Positions 35,128 through 44,899 of a stretch of DNA of 64,000 bases are shown in pieces. Source of the DNA: Varroa destructor. Lineage: Eukaryota > Arthropoda > Arachnida > Mesostigmata > Varroidae. The translations under genes were made by a program, and so were the position numbers. The stretch is taken from contig NW_019211454.1 of assembly GCF_002443255.2 (NCBI RefSeq), positions 61,360,823-61,424,822 on the forward strand. The letters are read 5' to 3'. The notes under the pieces were generated by a model, which was given only the letters and a program-made list of their open reading frames with translations, did no database searches and was not told the DNA's origin. How positions within the stretch are numbered: the stretch's first letter is position 1; each line of letters starts with the position of its first letter.

Positions 35128-35643
35128 ATGATTCTACCCCGTGGGCCTCTGCATGCTTTTCCTATCCTAGTGACGTTTCTGCCATGCCCGCTACTGTCTT
35201 TTCGTTCGTTTTTTTCATCACTAGCAGCAAATACGACGTGTCGTCTACTACTACACTGTCGATTTCCGTCTCCTGACGATGGCGGTGGTCGTGGTACTAT
35301 TATAGCTCTTTTTTTCTCTAATAAAACTAGCTAACAGGCGTCCAGGAGGATGAGCGCCGCGCATCAGCTGATAAAAATCACCACTCAGCTTTACTCTCTT
35401 CGGTAATGGTGGTATTAGAATAAAACGAACTGCAAAAAACGAGACCGAAATGATTTGGGATTCCCTCGTGGGGAGAAGCAACAAATCCGAGAGAAGAGAC
35501 GCCGGTTAGGCAACCTGTTAGATTGCTCACCAAATTCGACAACAAAGATGTTCGGCAAAGACGAACGGGCAAGAGGCCATTCGTATCTCCTTTTCCTGGA
35601 GAATCAGGCAAAGGCAGGCACAAAACCATTGGCTATCCATTGA
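35128..35643. other. GC-richer exon-like island
   Basis: Open frames of 62 to 83 codons overlap on both strands. The plus frame at 35455-35643 is basic (GEKQQIREKRRRLGNLL) and the minus frames are Ser/Leu-rich. There are no splice pairs of note and no family match. Strand and function cannot be decided. Confidence 0.2.
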
Positions 35644-35649
35644 TCTAAA

Positions 35650-37580
35650 CACAGCGCACATCTGCCACAATCCTCTAGCGGGCGAAGTTTTCTATTTTGT
35701 TTCGTGTACGTCGGCTATGTACTACAGCTGCGTGCTAAGAACTTTAGATCGAGCAAACACCACGAAAACGCTTCATAATTATGAGGATATTGCTGGCTGA
35801 TGCTAATGTATGATGGTGCGCTTTTTGAACAGTCAGTTTTGACCAGTTTCTATTAGAGTGAAAGGACCAATATTGGGCATTATCCCATTATAATATGATT
35901 TGCTATAATGTGGATTTTAGCGGTTATTATATTACGGAGTGATATTAAATACTAAATAAAAGATTTCAAAAAAACGAACCCCAGGTCTCTTACTTGTTAA
36001 GAAAGTATCTTGACCTCGTAGGCTACCACGCCATAATTTTCGGCACCTTTTCAAACCAATTCATCACAGCTATTGAGCGGTTTTTTTTTTTTTTTTTTTC
36101 ATTATCAAAAAGCTTGGTCGCGCACGGAGAATTGCACTTATTAGTACAGGAAAAAAGTAATAGATTAAGGTGCAAGTGATAAAACTAAGCATTTCAAGCT
36201 CGGACTACAGTTCCTATTTTTGCCATATGAAAGAGGGTCGCAAAGACTAATTTTAAGACAATGCTTGCTGCGGCTAGTAGTTGCTTTGTCTGTTTCTGGC
36301 CACGCTACCAGGAATAGGAACCTGTTGCACTTAATGAGCAAAGTTTGCCCTTCTTACTGCAAGACGACGTTAACTCTCTTGTCTGTAATTAAATTAAGCT
36401 CACCCTTGGTAATCCTGTAGGAAGGCAAAAGGGATTTGTTCTTAAACGCTTAGTGTGGGAGTCTTTTTCTTAGCCATACGCAGCTATTCGGTGGTGATTC
36501 GTTAGTGAGATAGTTGCTTAGTGGGGTCTCGCTGGATAGTTCGACATTCACTGTCTTGTTTGTCAAAGAACCCTCGGCGAAAATTAACTAACGTAAGCCT
36601 TTTGTTTTTTCGTTCTTTTGTCTCCCTTCATCATATTTGAAACAAAAAGCTTGAATATATTTCCTGCAAACAATTAAGTGACAAGCCGATAGTGACGACG
36701 CAAAATCATTTTGTGATCTTCTGCTAAATTAGAATGTAATACAACCGACCAATAATCTTCACTTGCGTATACTATCGATCCTGTATGGGGTTTGTAGATC
36801 ATCTCAATGATGTAGAGATTCGAACTTATTTGGGTTCTTCAATCCAAATACACATTGAGAGGGCAACAATATGCTATTTAGATTTTGTTATAGGACTATT
36901 TATATGATTCATACCTTCAGATATTCCATTCGTTTCATTATTTCCAAAGCGACTTTCGTTTTCGTAGAACAAATGATCTTCAGTTTACGATAATCTGCCT
37001 TCAATAAAGTGCGTTCACGCTGTTAATACCAACTACAGATTTACGAGTATAAAATTATGGGATAGGCTAAAGCTGACCTATAAAAAAAGATCCCAATAAC
37101 TGAACAAATATATAGCATCGCTAGCCTAACGTCTAAGTCAGCGTATATGCACCCTAGTAAAAATGTTGCTATATTTTTATCAAACCGGTCATAGGTAAAT
37201 AGGGATAATTTGTTAATAATTGATAATAATAGATAGTTATATTTTATGATGAAGCGTATCAGAATGTTTCGATATGTCTGCTTAGTAGAACTATCATCCA
37301 TTGAAGCTACCGTCAGATATGAATATTAATAAAAAGCGATGCAATATGAAACACATACTAGTAGTCTTCACTCTTCCATCGGTCATAAGCTTGGTGTGTA
37401 TTCCAACGAGAATTTTTGCTGAATCAACGGCTAAATGTACTGACACTTCACAAATACTAAGCTTTAAATGATCAAAACGCAGACTATCGCGAATACAATA
37501 TGGCGGAATAGTCATGCAACTATCTTTCCTATTGTCGTCTGTCTGAAAGTTTACCTAAAGCATTATTCTTTCTGATACGA
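35650..37580. other. No recognisable gene
   Basis: AT-rich. It contains the poly-T tract listed separately and short hydrophobic frames typical of AT-rich DNA. Confidence 0.45.
36081..36099 (+). repeat. Poly-T tract (19 T)
   Basis: Nineteen uninterrupted thymines. No adjacent retroposon body or target-site duplication was recognised. Confidence 0.95.
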
Positions 37581-37586
37581 TTTTTA

Positions 37587-37907
37587 TTACCTGAACGAGT
37601 TTACTTTTCTTATATACGTGTCATAAGAAGTATCTTTAGGTCTGCGGCCCCGCGCAACAGTTTTTCGATAATTTGCTGCTTGGGTTCTAGTTTGGCGGGT
37701 TCCGGCAAATGGCCAAATGGCAAGCCAAAGAGGGCTGAGCACACTGAGATAGTAAGCGAAATTGGATGGCTTTTCAGAAGTCACAGGAGAACGTGACGGG
37801 TGTCTCAGGTCGGGAGAGAGCACTAAGGCTGTGCCAGTTTTCGTAGTGGCTAGTGGTAGTAGTAGTAGTAGTAGTATCATCGAAAGGAGCCAACGAGCAA
37901 GAAGCAA
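37587..37907 (-). CDS. Candidate exon with signal-peptide-like start
   Basis: The minus frame opens with a Leu-rich stretch (ATG ten codons in: MILLLLLLPLATTKTG) like a signal peptide or anchor, then about 85 polar residues. It reaches CAG followed by GTAATA at 37599-37594, a strong donor. However, the Leu run is produced by the (GTA)7 microsatellite, which reads as CTA codons here, so the signal peptide may be accidental. Upstream, the same frame stays open to 38258 except for one TAG. No homolog is recognised. Confidence 0.25.
   Translation of the reverse strand: MLLARWLLSMILLLLLLPLATTKTGTALVLSPDLRHPSRSPVTSEKPSNFAYYLSVLSPLWLAIWPFAGTRQTRTQAANYRKTVARGRRPKDTSYDTYIRKVNSFR
37856..37876 (+). repeat. 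(GTA)7 microsatellite
   Basis: Seven perfect GTA units. Confidence 0.95.
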
Positions 37908-37943
37908 GAGGATGGCTAGCGACGTGTCTCTACAGCCGACGAA

Positions 37944-38258
37944 CTACTTCCTTACTGAACGCCGACGGCCACTAAAGTACGTGATCAAAAAACCGCGTCT
38001 TTGATGCTTGTTCAACGCTGCAGCGGCTTGCTGCCGTAAACTACGATTCTGTCGGCTGCGATCTAACTTGGAAAAATTCGATGTTTTCGCGCTCTTGAGA
38101 TCGAGTTGACAGGTTGGAGGAAATAGCAAGGCGACTAACGACAAGATTGTGAGAAGAGAGGGCGTGGCGACCCTCACAAGGACTATGATCCATGGAGACG
38201 TCACATGTGGATCAGATGCAGGCCGACAAGTGTGTTTGTTTCCGCTACGTACGATCAC
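37944..38258 (-). other. Open frame upstream of the signal-like ORF
   Basis: 104 codons in the same frame as the signal-peptide-like segment, separated from it by one TAG at about 37944. A donor-like TCAGTAAGG lies nine bases before that stop. The peptide has a hydrophobic middle and a basic end. It could be a leader exon or part of one larger unit; no domain is recognised. Confidence 0.2.
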
Positions 38259-38676
38259 AGTAGAGATGAAATCCGAATTCTGATTGAGTTCTTCAGATAG
38301 AGCTCGTCTAATGGTCTTTTCTTGAAATGATAATGTTTACTGAGTAAGAGCTGCGTGGAAGAGTATCTACGATCGACACCCGAAGGCACGTATCACGTCT
38401 AACCAAGTTTAAAGTGTTTGGCGTAGAAGTAAATGTGACTATCATATAATTTGTTGGAAACCAGTGTCTCTCGTTGGAGGGTTCATATAAGCGGTTGTAC
38501 AGTTTGCTACGTAAGTTAGCCTCTTTCTCATCCTCAAGTTATCTCGACGGCAGCTAAACGTCACTGTATTTGAGAAGATGTAACTACTTGTGATCGTATT
38601 CGCAAAACACTACAGCTAGCCATCAGATTGTTTGGGAGTAACTTTTTGAAGACTCTGATTCTTTCCATAGAGACGA

Positions 38677-39042
38677 GTGTGTCCGCTGAGAAAAACCGTA
38701 CGAAACTCAACTACGAACCTAAAAAAAATCGACCACTTCACTTTGCCTATAAATGCTCTGATGATGATGATAATCTTCGGCGAGTGTTCGCCTGAATCAA
38801 ATCGAATTGACACAAGAAGCAGCAAGAAAGTCATTGGAAAAGAAAACGTAAACGTCCGAGTGGGTAAGCCGAGCGGAGATAGGAAACAATCTCGGTTGAA
38901 CTTGTTGCGTTTACTGGGCCGAGAAACGACCTCTATTTATGACATTGAATGGGAAGGAAGGAAGGAAGGAAGAGAGATACGCTCAAATCGCACAGATGAA
39001 CCCACAACAGCAGGAGATGCAAAGGTGCTAACATGCGTTTGA
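38677..39042 (+). pseudogene. Gypsy RT fragment, motif C to thumb
   Basis: TTNLKKIDHF resembles the A-x-LKLN-x3-KCxF strand. IIFGECSPE then SSKKV resembles FIGDVISEEG and D-P-x-KV. A Pro and LLRLLG further on resemble the PxP and LQRFLG thumb elements. Blocks are in order with short gaps. The catalytic loop would lie upstream and is not seen. A (GGAA)5 microsatellite interrupts the downstream part, and a GTAAGC inside the frame looks like a donor but is probably incidental. Confidence 0.4.
38952..38971 (+). repeat. (GGAA)5 microsatellite
   Basis: Five tandem GGAA units within the open frame at 38677-39042. Confidence 0.9.
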
Positions 39043-39138
39043 GATATAGATAGGGCTTTGTCTTTCAACAGTTTATAATAAATAGAACTAGACGGGTTTC
39101 GCGTCCATATCTAACGCTCTTCTCGAAACGAAATTCTC

Positions 39139-39158
39139 ATATATATATATATATATAT
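39139..39158 (+). repeat. (AT)10 microsatellite
   Basis: Ten perfect AT units. Confidence 0.95.
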
Positions 39159-39428
39159 GTTGTAGTATCGGCGTCTATTAGCGACGATGCAATACATGTG
39201 TACAGAATTAGATCACAGAGCAAACTTGTTCGTAGCGCCGTCATACCTTACGCGGCAACTCACTGTAAAACAGGACGTTTAGAACAGTGAATAAGAAAAA
39301 TGTGCCCAAATCCCTGTTATTTTAGACTGCTGATTTATTAAAATATTCGTCTTGTCATTCACACTAGTTCTGCTCCAGAAAATGAATAATATGCTCGTAG
39401 CTTTTTGTCTCGGCTCCCATGGGTATCA

Positions 39429-39686
39429 TCAGGCCAACGTTGATGAGGCTTGAGTCCTATGTCCACGAAGCGATCTAACTTCTCTAAAATACACTAGGAT
39501 ACATACGAAAGAGATAAGTGGATTTTCTTCAGTAATTAACATCCACATTAAAGATCGATGTTTCCAGTGTATATTCATTTTCAGGAGTGACGTGAAATTG
39601 TCGTTTGTAGGCCGTTTCGTGTCGAGGGGAAATATCGAAAAGTAATGATTAAGCATCTTAAAAACTGAAATGGCAGACATCTGCAT
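39429..39686 (-). pseudogene. Gypsy RNase H carboxy-terminal fragment
   Basis: An ATG frame of 85 codons. WKHRSLMWM (41-49) fits the TDHRSLxWL strand with T and D replaced. A Pro ten residues on, ILVYFREV and then GHRTQASSTLA (75-85) fit the P-S-x-R, LxLxxYxxEV and GKxNxxADALSR blocks that close RNase H, with GH at GK and TL at ALS in register. Catalytic Asp residues are gone. Among the short fragments this is one of the most convincing. It lies on the opposite strand to the RT fragment at 38.7 kb, so they are different insertions. Confidence 0.6.
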
Positions 39687-40012
39687 TCACGTGTAAGATA
39701 AATACGTGATCTAATAGAGTTTAGCGTAATTTACATCAATGATTTACCAGCTGTGATTTTCTTATACGGACTGGGTTGGGTTCGTTACCCGCTGGGAAAG
39801 TCTGATATCAAAAGGAACCCAAAATGATATATTACGCAATAGAATACTGCTGGCTTGTTACATTACCTATGTTCGGACAATAATTTTACATTAATTATTT
39901 TATCTATATGTTGTTGAGCCATTTACAGTATATCCGCTTCTAAGGGTGTAAACTAAACTAGTCTGGCAGATTTATGTCACCTCCCCATAAATATTCCTAG
40001 AGAGCGGTTTCT

Positions 40013-40890
40013 ATGAGTAAAAGATTTTTGCGCAATAACCCTCATGTAGGGATGATAACAAAGCTGAATTGGTTCCGAGTGAATGTTCGTACAAAAGGTA
40101 CAGAAGGTGTCTTACGAGTTTTTCCATTCAACAGAATGAGCGAATTGATAATGAGGTCGGGCTGTTCTTCTCTGGCTAAAAGATCGAGCTACTTGAACGG
40201 CCGAGACTTTCGATGAAACGAACGACGCAAAGCGGAAAGTTTTATTTAACAAACCCCATTTTCCGGTATCAAGCGATGTAGTCAATGCCCAGAAAGACAG
40301 AGTACTTTTCCAAAATATCGGTATCATTGCTGCTGTGCAGTATTGCTGGACCTAATATTCTATTTGAAATGCACATGAACGATTACCTTTCATATGCTTC
40401 CCTTATTCATCATGGCAGCAATGGTTAGCTTAGTAAACAACTGTCAAAGATTGATGCGGAAGTCAGCTCGCAGATATTACGTGAACTATTTTAGATGGGC
40501 GCAATAGAACGTAAATGTCGTTTGGGGCGAGTCTCCCTGTCGCAGCCTTTTCCATTCGCAGCAAATGAACTGCCTCATTCATCATCAGTATTGAAAAAGC
40601 GGCCATTTCTACGAACTTCACCTGATCTCTTTAAACTTACCTTAAACATACCCAACTTCCAATTTTGTTCTACTATGCTAACTCGGTTACCTGACTCGAA
40701 AACCGTAAAGGGCAGTATTGTAGCACAAACGAAGTCTAGCAAAGTCAGACGGTGTCATACGCTGTTGATACGAGACGCTACCGCGGTATAGAAGGGTTAT
40801 TTAGAAATATGTTTTTGCGACCCAGCGTAACGTCAAGATCGCTTCGATGGGAGGTGGGCGACAACGCACGCACTGTAGCGACCACGTCGC
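40013..40890 (+). mobile_element. Decayed gypsy integrase (finger and core)
   Basis: In 40013-40216, HVGMITKLNWFRVNV with Gly four residues on keeps the spacing of the H-P-G-I-x3-K-x3-R-x2-VWWPG finger helix, and SELIMRSGCSSL fits IExxVxxCxxC with the last Cys lost. In 40495-40791, FAANELP then RPF, a second Phe, NI and S fit FAxxGLP, GxQF, F-x2-F, NGI and SAPYHP. KGSIVAQTK fits NGxAERxVQTxK with the ER missing. From 40752 onward, RPSVTSRSLRW resembles SPAxLxxxRxLR. The first-Asp region between the halves was not recognised. Confidence 0.5.
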
Positions 40891-41184
40891 GGTCGTTTGA
40901 ATGGGCAGCGGGGCGAGCCGTCTGGTCATATTGGCGTTACACTATGTCACCGTCGCCCCCCGCCGTTCACGTAAGCGCACTTGTGGCCTAGTTCCCAGCT
41001 TCCGCTGCTCTCTCCCGGTCCCCGATTGCACAGGACATGATAAACGCCTCTAGCGGATAATAATGGCCAACGAGTGAGACTGCTTTCCACTGATGTCAGC
41101 AGTAATCTGTAAACGACTGAAGGGAAAGGCGTTGGCATACGGTTCATGAAAAGTTTGAGGGTCAGAGGACTGTTTGACACAGGT

Positions 41185-42000
41185 AAACAAACGAAGAGAG
41201 AGAACGAAAAAGGAAAGGAGTCAAGAAGTTGGTATCTTCTAACCAGCGCCGCGAGTGATTTTTCCTAACTCTGGTTTATTATTCTATTTACAATAGTTTA
41301 GGCGAATCAGTACTAAGTGAATTGAGCTAAAGTTTCGTCTAAATATCTTGTGCGGTACAACTTTCCCTAGCGGAACTAATCGTTCTACCAAACACTGACG
41401 CAGTGTATGGGTAACGAAGTTTCTCTCTAGTTAGCAGGCCGATTCCGAGCCGGTTTATAGCGCTATTATCTACATGTGAACTAATAGATTAATAACATTA
41501 CAGTCCAACAATGTTATCAGAGCGGTTGTAGTAGTGCAGCAGTATTGTGTTTGCCTATGAAACCTAATCTAGATTGAAAATCACGTTTCACTCCGTGCTC
41601 CGCGAGGCGTCTTGGGACGTAAAACCCAAAATCCTATACACGGGCTAACAATAGCACTACGCCGGATATTTCAAAAGTATTACATAACGCGACTTACGTG
41701 ACGGATATGCGTATACATAAGAAACCAAGTTATGACGTATCGAGGGATTTCTTCGGTCAGTTCGTAGTTACGCCTACTATGAAGACGTAAACTGGTTTGT
41801 TTTCTGTATACCTTAAGCAGAGGTTATTCGTTTAGCTCGGATGTTTGTTTGCTTAGTCCTTACCTTCGGCTTTCTTGCCTGTGTTTCCTAACTCTTCGAA
41901 AAATCCCGACCAGGAGCAATAAAAGGACGAAGAAAAAATCACATGTGGCCTAGGGGGCAACTTCAGCAATATCTGTCTATGCAGTTGGTAACAGAATACT
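41185..42000. other. No recognisable feature
   Basis: Short frames only, no motif. A minus frame (40947-41180) just to the left has no recognisable content. Confidence 0.45.
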
Positions 42001-42051
42001 GTGCAATGCTATACTGTAGGCCTCCTGTCCCTTACAGCTAATTCGATTACG

Positions 42052-42066
42052 TATATATATATATAT
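42052..42066 (+). repeat. TA microsatellite, 15 bp
   Basis: Seven and a half TA units in one uninterrupted run. Confidence 0.9.
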
Positions 42067-42105
42067 GCGGCCCATTGGTGCGCTGACGCTCAAGCGACCG
42101 AACGT

Positions 42106-42474
42106 CTATTGTTTTGTCTTGCTCGTCATCGCGTCGACGGGAAAAAAACTTCGAAAGAAGGCGCACCTATGCCACAGAAAGCTCTGGAAGTGCAATAGAC
42201 ACCGTTTGCGACAATTACGAAATGCGTTGTCGTTGTTGATATTGTTTTTGCCGCTAATGAAAACAGTGCATTGTTTCGGCTGGCCTATATTGAGCAATTG
42301 TAGTTCGGAAGGCACGTAAGCGGCAATAAGGATACAGAACGAGAGTTCTCCATGGAGGTTACAAGGACAAGCGCCGATTATGAAAACAACAAAAACCGTC
42401 TGACTCAGCTCTATCCTTTCGCTGACAGTTAGCCTGAACTTTTCGTCGGCGACGTATATAAGGTTTGTTTGCAC
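42106..42474 (-). pseudogene. Gypsy RT fragment, motif A to C
   Basis: FRLTVSERIELSQTVFV keeps the spacing of YxIxVxExDRxKTAFV, with a Gly five residues on. CTVFISG lies about 45 residues after the T of TVFV, the distance from KTAFV to the CxVYLDD loop. Phe-Cys and two Ala residues between them could be remnants of FGLCNAP. All catalytic aspartates are replaced. The frame is open for 122 codons, unusually long here, so a chance frame with partial resemblance remains possible. Confidence 0.4.
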
Positions 42475-42479
42475 AGAAA

Positions 42480-43670
42480 AGTAGTTAGCTAGGATAAAGT
42501 ATAGGTATAAAGTTGCTACTGAAAAAAAATGCTATACTTTTTCCTATATAGAACTGTCATTTTCGTTAGACGTAGTTTTGATCTGCCTTAATTACTTTAC
42601 CATTAAAGGACGACTTGCTTTGACATCATACGTTTAGTCTAAACGTACCGATTTTGGGCGTCGTATAGAACAAATCATGCATGGCCTAACGGATTTGCCC
42701 AACATTGGGATGACTAGCCAGCTCTCAGGGAGGCAATATACAGATTCGGACCCTTTTAGCTTCGACGGCAATTGGTCGAGCTACCCTATCTTTTATGTAT
42801 CTTCTCCAATTCTACCAGCCTTCATTAGAGAAGCATATTAGAAGAACCATAGAGCTTTTCATTCATATTCAGTATGATATCTTATATATCTTTTGTGTTT
42901 TTGTATCTTGTATGATTAGCAGTAGGCAAAACAGACAGGCATTGACTTGAGCCTAGCTCTCACATTATTTTGAGCGCACAGGTGCTGTTTAAAGGTCTCA
43001 TAGACATTCATACTACACAGAGACTGACGTCATAAATCACCGAATTTATATATTTCGCTTTTAGGTGCCGGTACAATGCCTCTTGAAATGCAATCTACTT
43101 TCTGTTTCCAATTAAAATAGGCTGCTACGATAACTCTGCGGAACTCTTGAGATGTTCCCGAGATGTTTTTTTTTTACAGAGCCTGAGATATCCTCAAAAA
43201 ACAAGAACATTAACACGTTTAAACATGTCAATAAGCACACTACACAGATATATCCGAATCGACTTAAGTTGGCGAGTTAGAGAAAATGGTCCAAAAAACC
43301 CATGGTAAATTTGCGCAGCAATTGATCCACTAGTCCATGCGCATTGTAATTAAGGTCTTCTTGACAATTACTCTGGCCCATCTGATTTTATCAGATATAG
43401 TTCATTCATCTCGAGCGAAACGGAAGAGACGCTAACTCCCGTAACGAAGCACTCTTTCTATAATATCAGGTAGCTTAATTTGCTTGAAGTATAATTAATG
43501 GGGATCAGTTTTTCAGAATGGAACTTGGATGTTGTTTGATTATTTTTGACAATAGTATCCATTGTATAATATATAACGACGACAATAGTCATCATCTTAT
43601 TTAACTTATATGGCTGTTCGATATTAATTTTCTTCCTAACTTATTTCAATAGTAACAATGTTTTTACTTC
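42480..43670. other. No recognisable feature
   Basis: AT-rich, short frames only, nothing assignable. Confidence 0.45.
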
Positions 43671-43676
43671 TACTAG

Positions 43677-43977
43677 GCATCGTTAACTAATTACAAATGG
43701 CTGACTATCTATTTCAGTCAACTAGATAATCAAGATTATAAACGTGATGGAAAAACACCACTAAATAATCTTAGATACAATAGAGTAGAAGTTCAACTTG
43801 AAGTTGAATTGATTCATAGATTAAAAACATTCCTTGCACACAATACTGCGACAGAAGCTGGTATTGTCGCACGGTACACAGTAAAACTTGCTCATCCACT
43901 CCACTTAAAAGAAAGCATTATTCGTGTGGTCGCCATATTTAATCCGTTAAGTGATGGCGCTCAAAGTCGTATTTGAA
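43677..43977 (+). pseudogene. Protein-like open frame, RT N-terminus or ankyrin-like
   Basis: About 100 codons are open between TAG and TGA without an ATG at the start. DGKTPL, then NRVEV, and later HPLHL with RVVAI and DGA resemble two ankyrin repeats, but they are 46 instead of 33 residues apart. Alternatively KRDGK, LIH, LA and YTVKLA could be the KKDG to FSKLDL stretch of a gypsy RT, which fits the rest of the window better. Two good acceptor sequences (TTCTACTAG, CTATTTCAG) lie at its left end. Identity is unresolved. Confidence 0.3.
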
Positions 43978-44214
43978 TTTTGCCCACCATGACAAAATAT
44001 CGTATCCCATAGATTACATCAAGTGAACGCCTTAATGAGCAATCCAAAGACTTTCTTGGAGGCTTTATTGTGATAACTAAACTAGATAGCTCTTTGTAGT
44101 TCTCTACGAGCACATCGCCCCTCTACGGCTGTCAAACTTTGGCCCATCTAAGGTCCTGTTTTTTTTCCACCTACAAACTGAAAAGCTCGCGGTGCTGAGC
44201 GTCATCTTAATCTT

Positions 44215-44393
44215 TCAATTATAGCCGATGTCTCAGAAGGACATGTGAAAGCTAAGCGTTTTATGCGACCAAAGAATCAAATAATTATAAGAGCTATTCG
44301 AAGAAAGAGACAGACTGCTATACGCCTTTTGTCAGTATCTAAGGAGATGCCAAATAAGACATCTTGTATGGAGTATAAAATGTCCTCTGTTTA
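44215..44393 (+). other. Possible short terminal exon
   Basis: CTTAATCTTTCAATTATAG is a strong acceptor-like sequence. It is followed by about 55 open codons of basic sequence (GHVKAKRFMRPKNQIIIRA onward) to a TAA. No motif is recognised and no poly(A) signal is obvious downstream. Confidence 0.15.
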
Positions 44394-44559
44394 AAACATG
44401 GAACATCGTACCTACTTGCAGTAATGTGGCAGTCTCAAAGTTACCCTATAAACATGTCATACGTATAACGAACTGAGTTAGACTACAGATTGATGTGCGT
44501 GTCGGCTGAATGGCTGATAAAGCAGCCGACGTAAACGATCAGACAACTTCCGCTGGCAC

Positions 44560-44885
44560 AGTCAAGCTCATCTACCCTGTGCTAAGTTCTCTTGGTACAT
44601 AGTTTAGATGATATTAAGCCAGCGGCTGGGTGGACGAAGCATCAAAGTGCATCCCGTTTCCATATATTGTGCTTTTACCGAGAACATTTTGTGAGCGCAC
44701 GTGTACGAGTTGCGCCGAACATCGTGAGTTTAGGTAAGCGTCCGCGTACGCTTCGCGGAATTCGTTGTAGGGAGAGATAAACATAAGGAGAGAGAACAAA
44801 GCGATCCAGCGAACGGATCAGGGGACTAATCCCTGGGAAGTGGGGGAGTTCCTGGTACAGACACCTGACCACATACAGAGCATGA
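44560..44885 (+). pseudogene. Gypsy RT fragment, catalytic loop to thumb
   Basis: HSLDDIK (44598-44618) fits the VYLDDI catalytic loop and keeps both aspartates. SARVRVAP fits the AxLxLxP strand, SLGK the FLGH motif, and GIR followed by Glu the GIxPDPEK block, all at distances close to the family's. After the stop at 44778 a shifted frame reads KAIQ and then VGEFLV, like KVxAI and VxxFLG. The KCxF strand is missing. GTGAGT and GTAAGC in the SLG region mimic splice donors. Confidence 0.5.
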
Positions 44886-44899
44886 CAATGCCATAAGAG

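Noticed and set aside
36805..36845. GATTCGAACTT on the plus strand as a minus-strand tRNA T-arm.
   Set aside because: The T stem does not pair, and no A box or acceptor stem is found at the proper distance.
43792..43811. Near-palindrome GTTCAACTTGAAGTTGAATT.
   Set aside because: Short, with a mismatch, and within an open frame; not distinguishable from chance.
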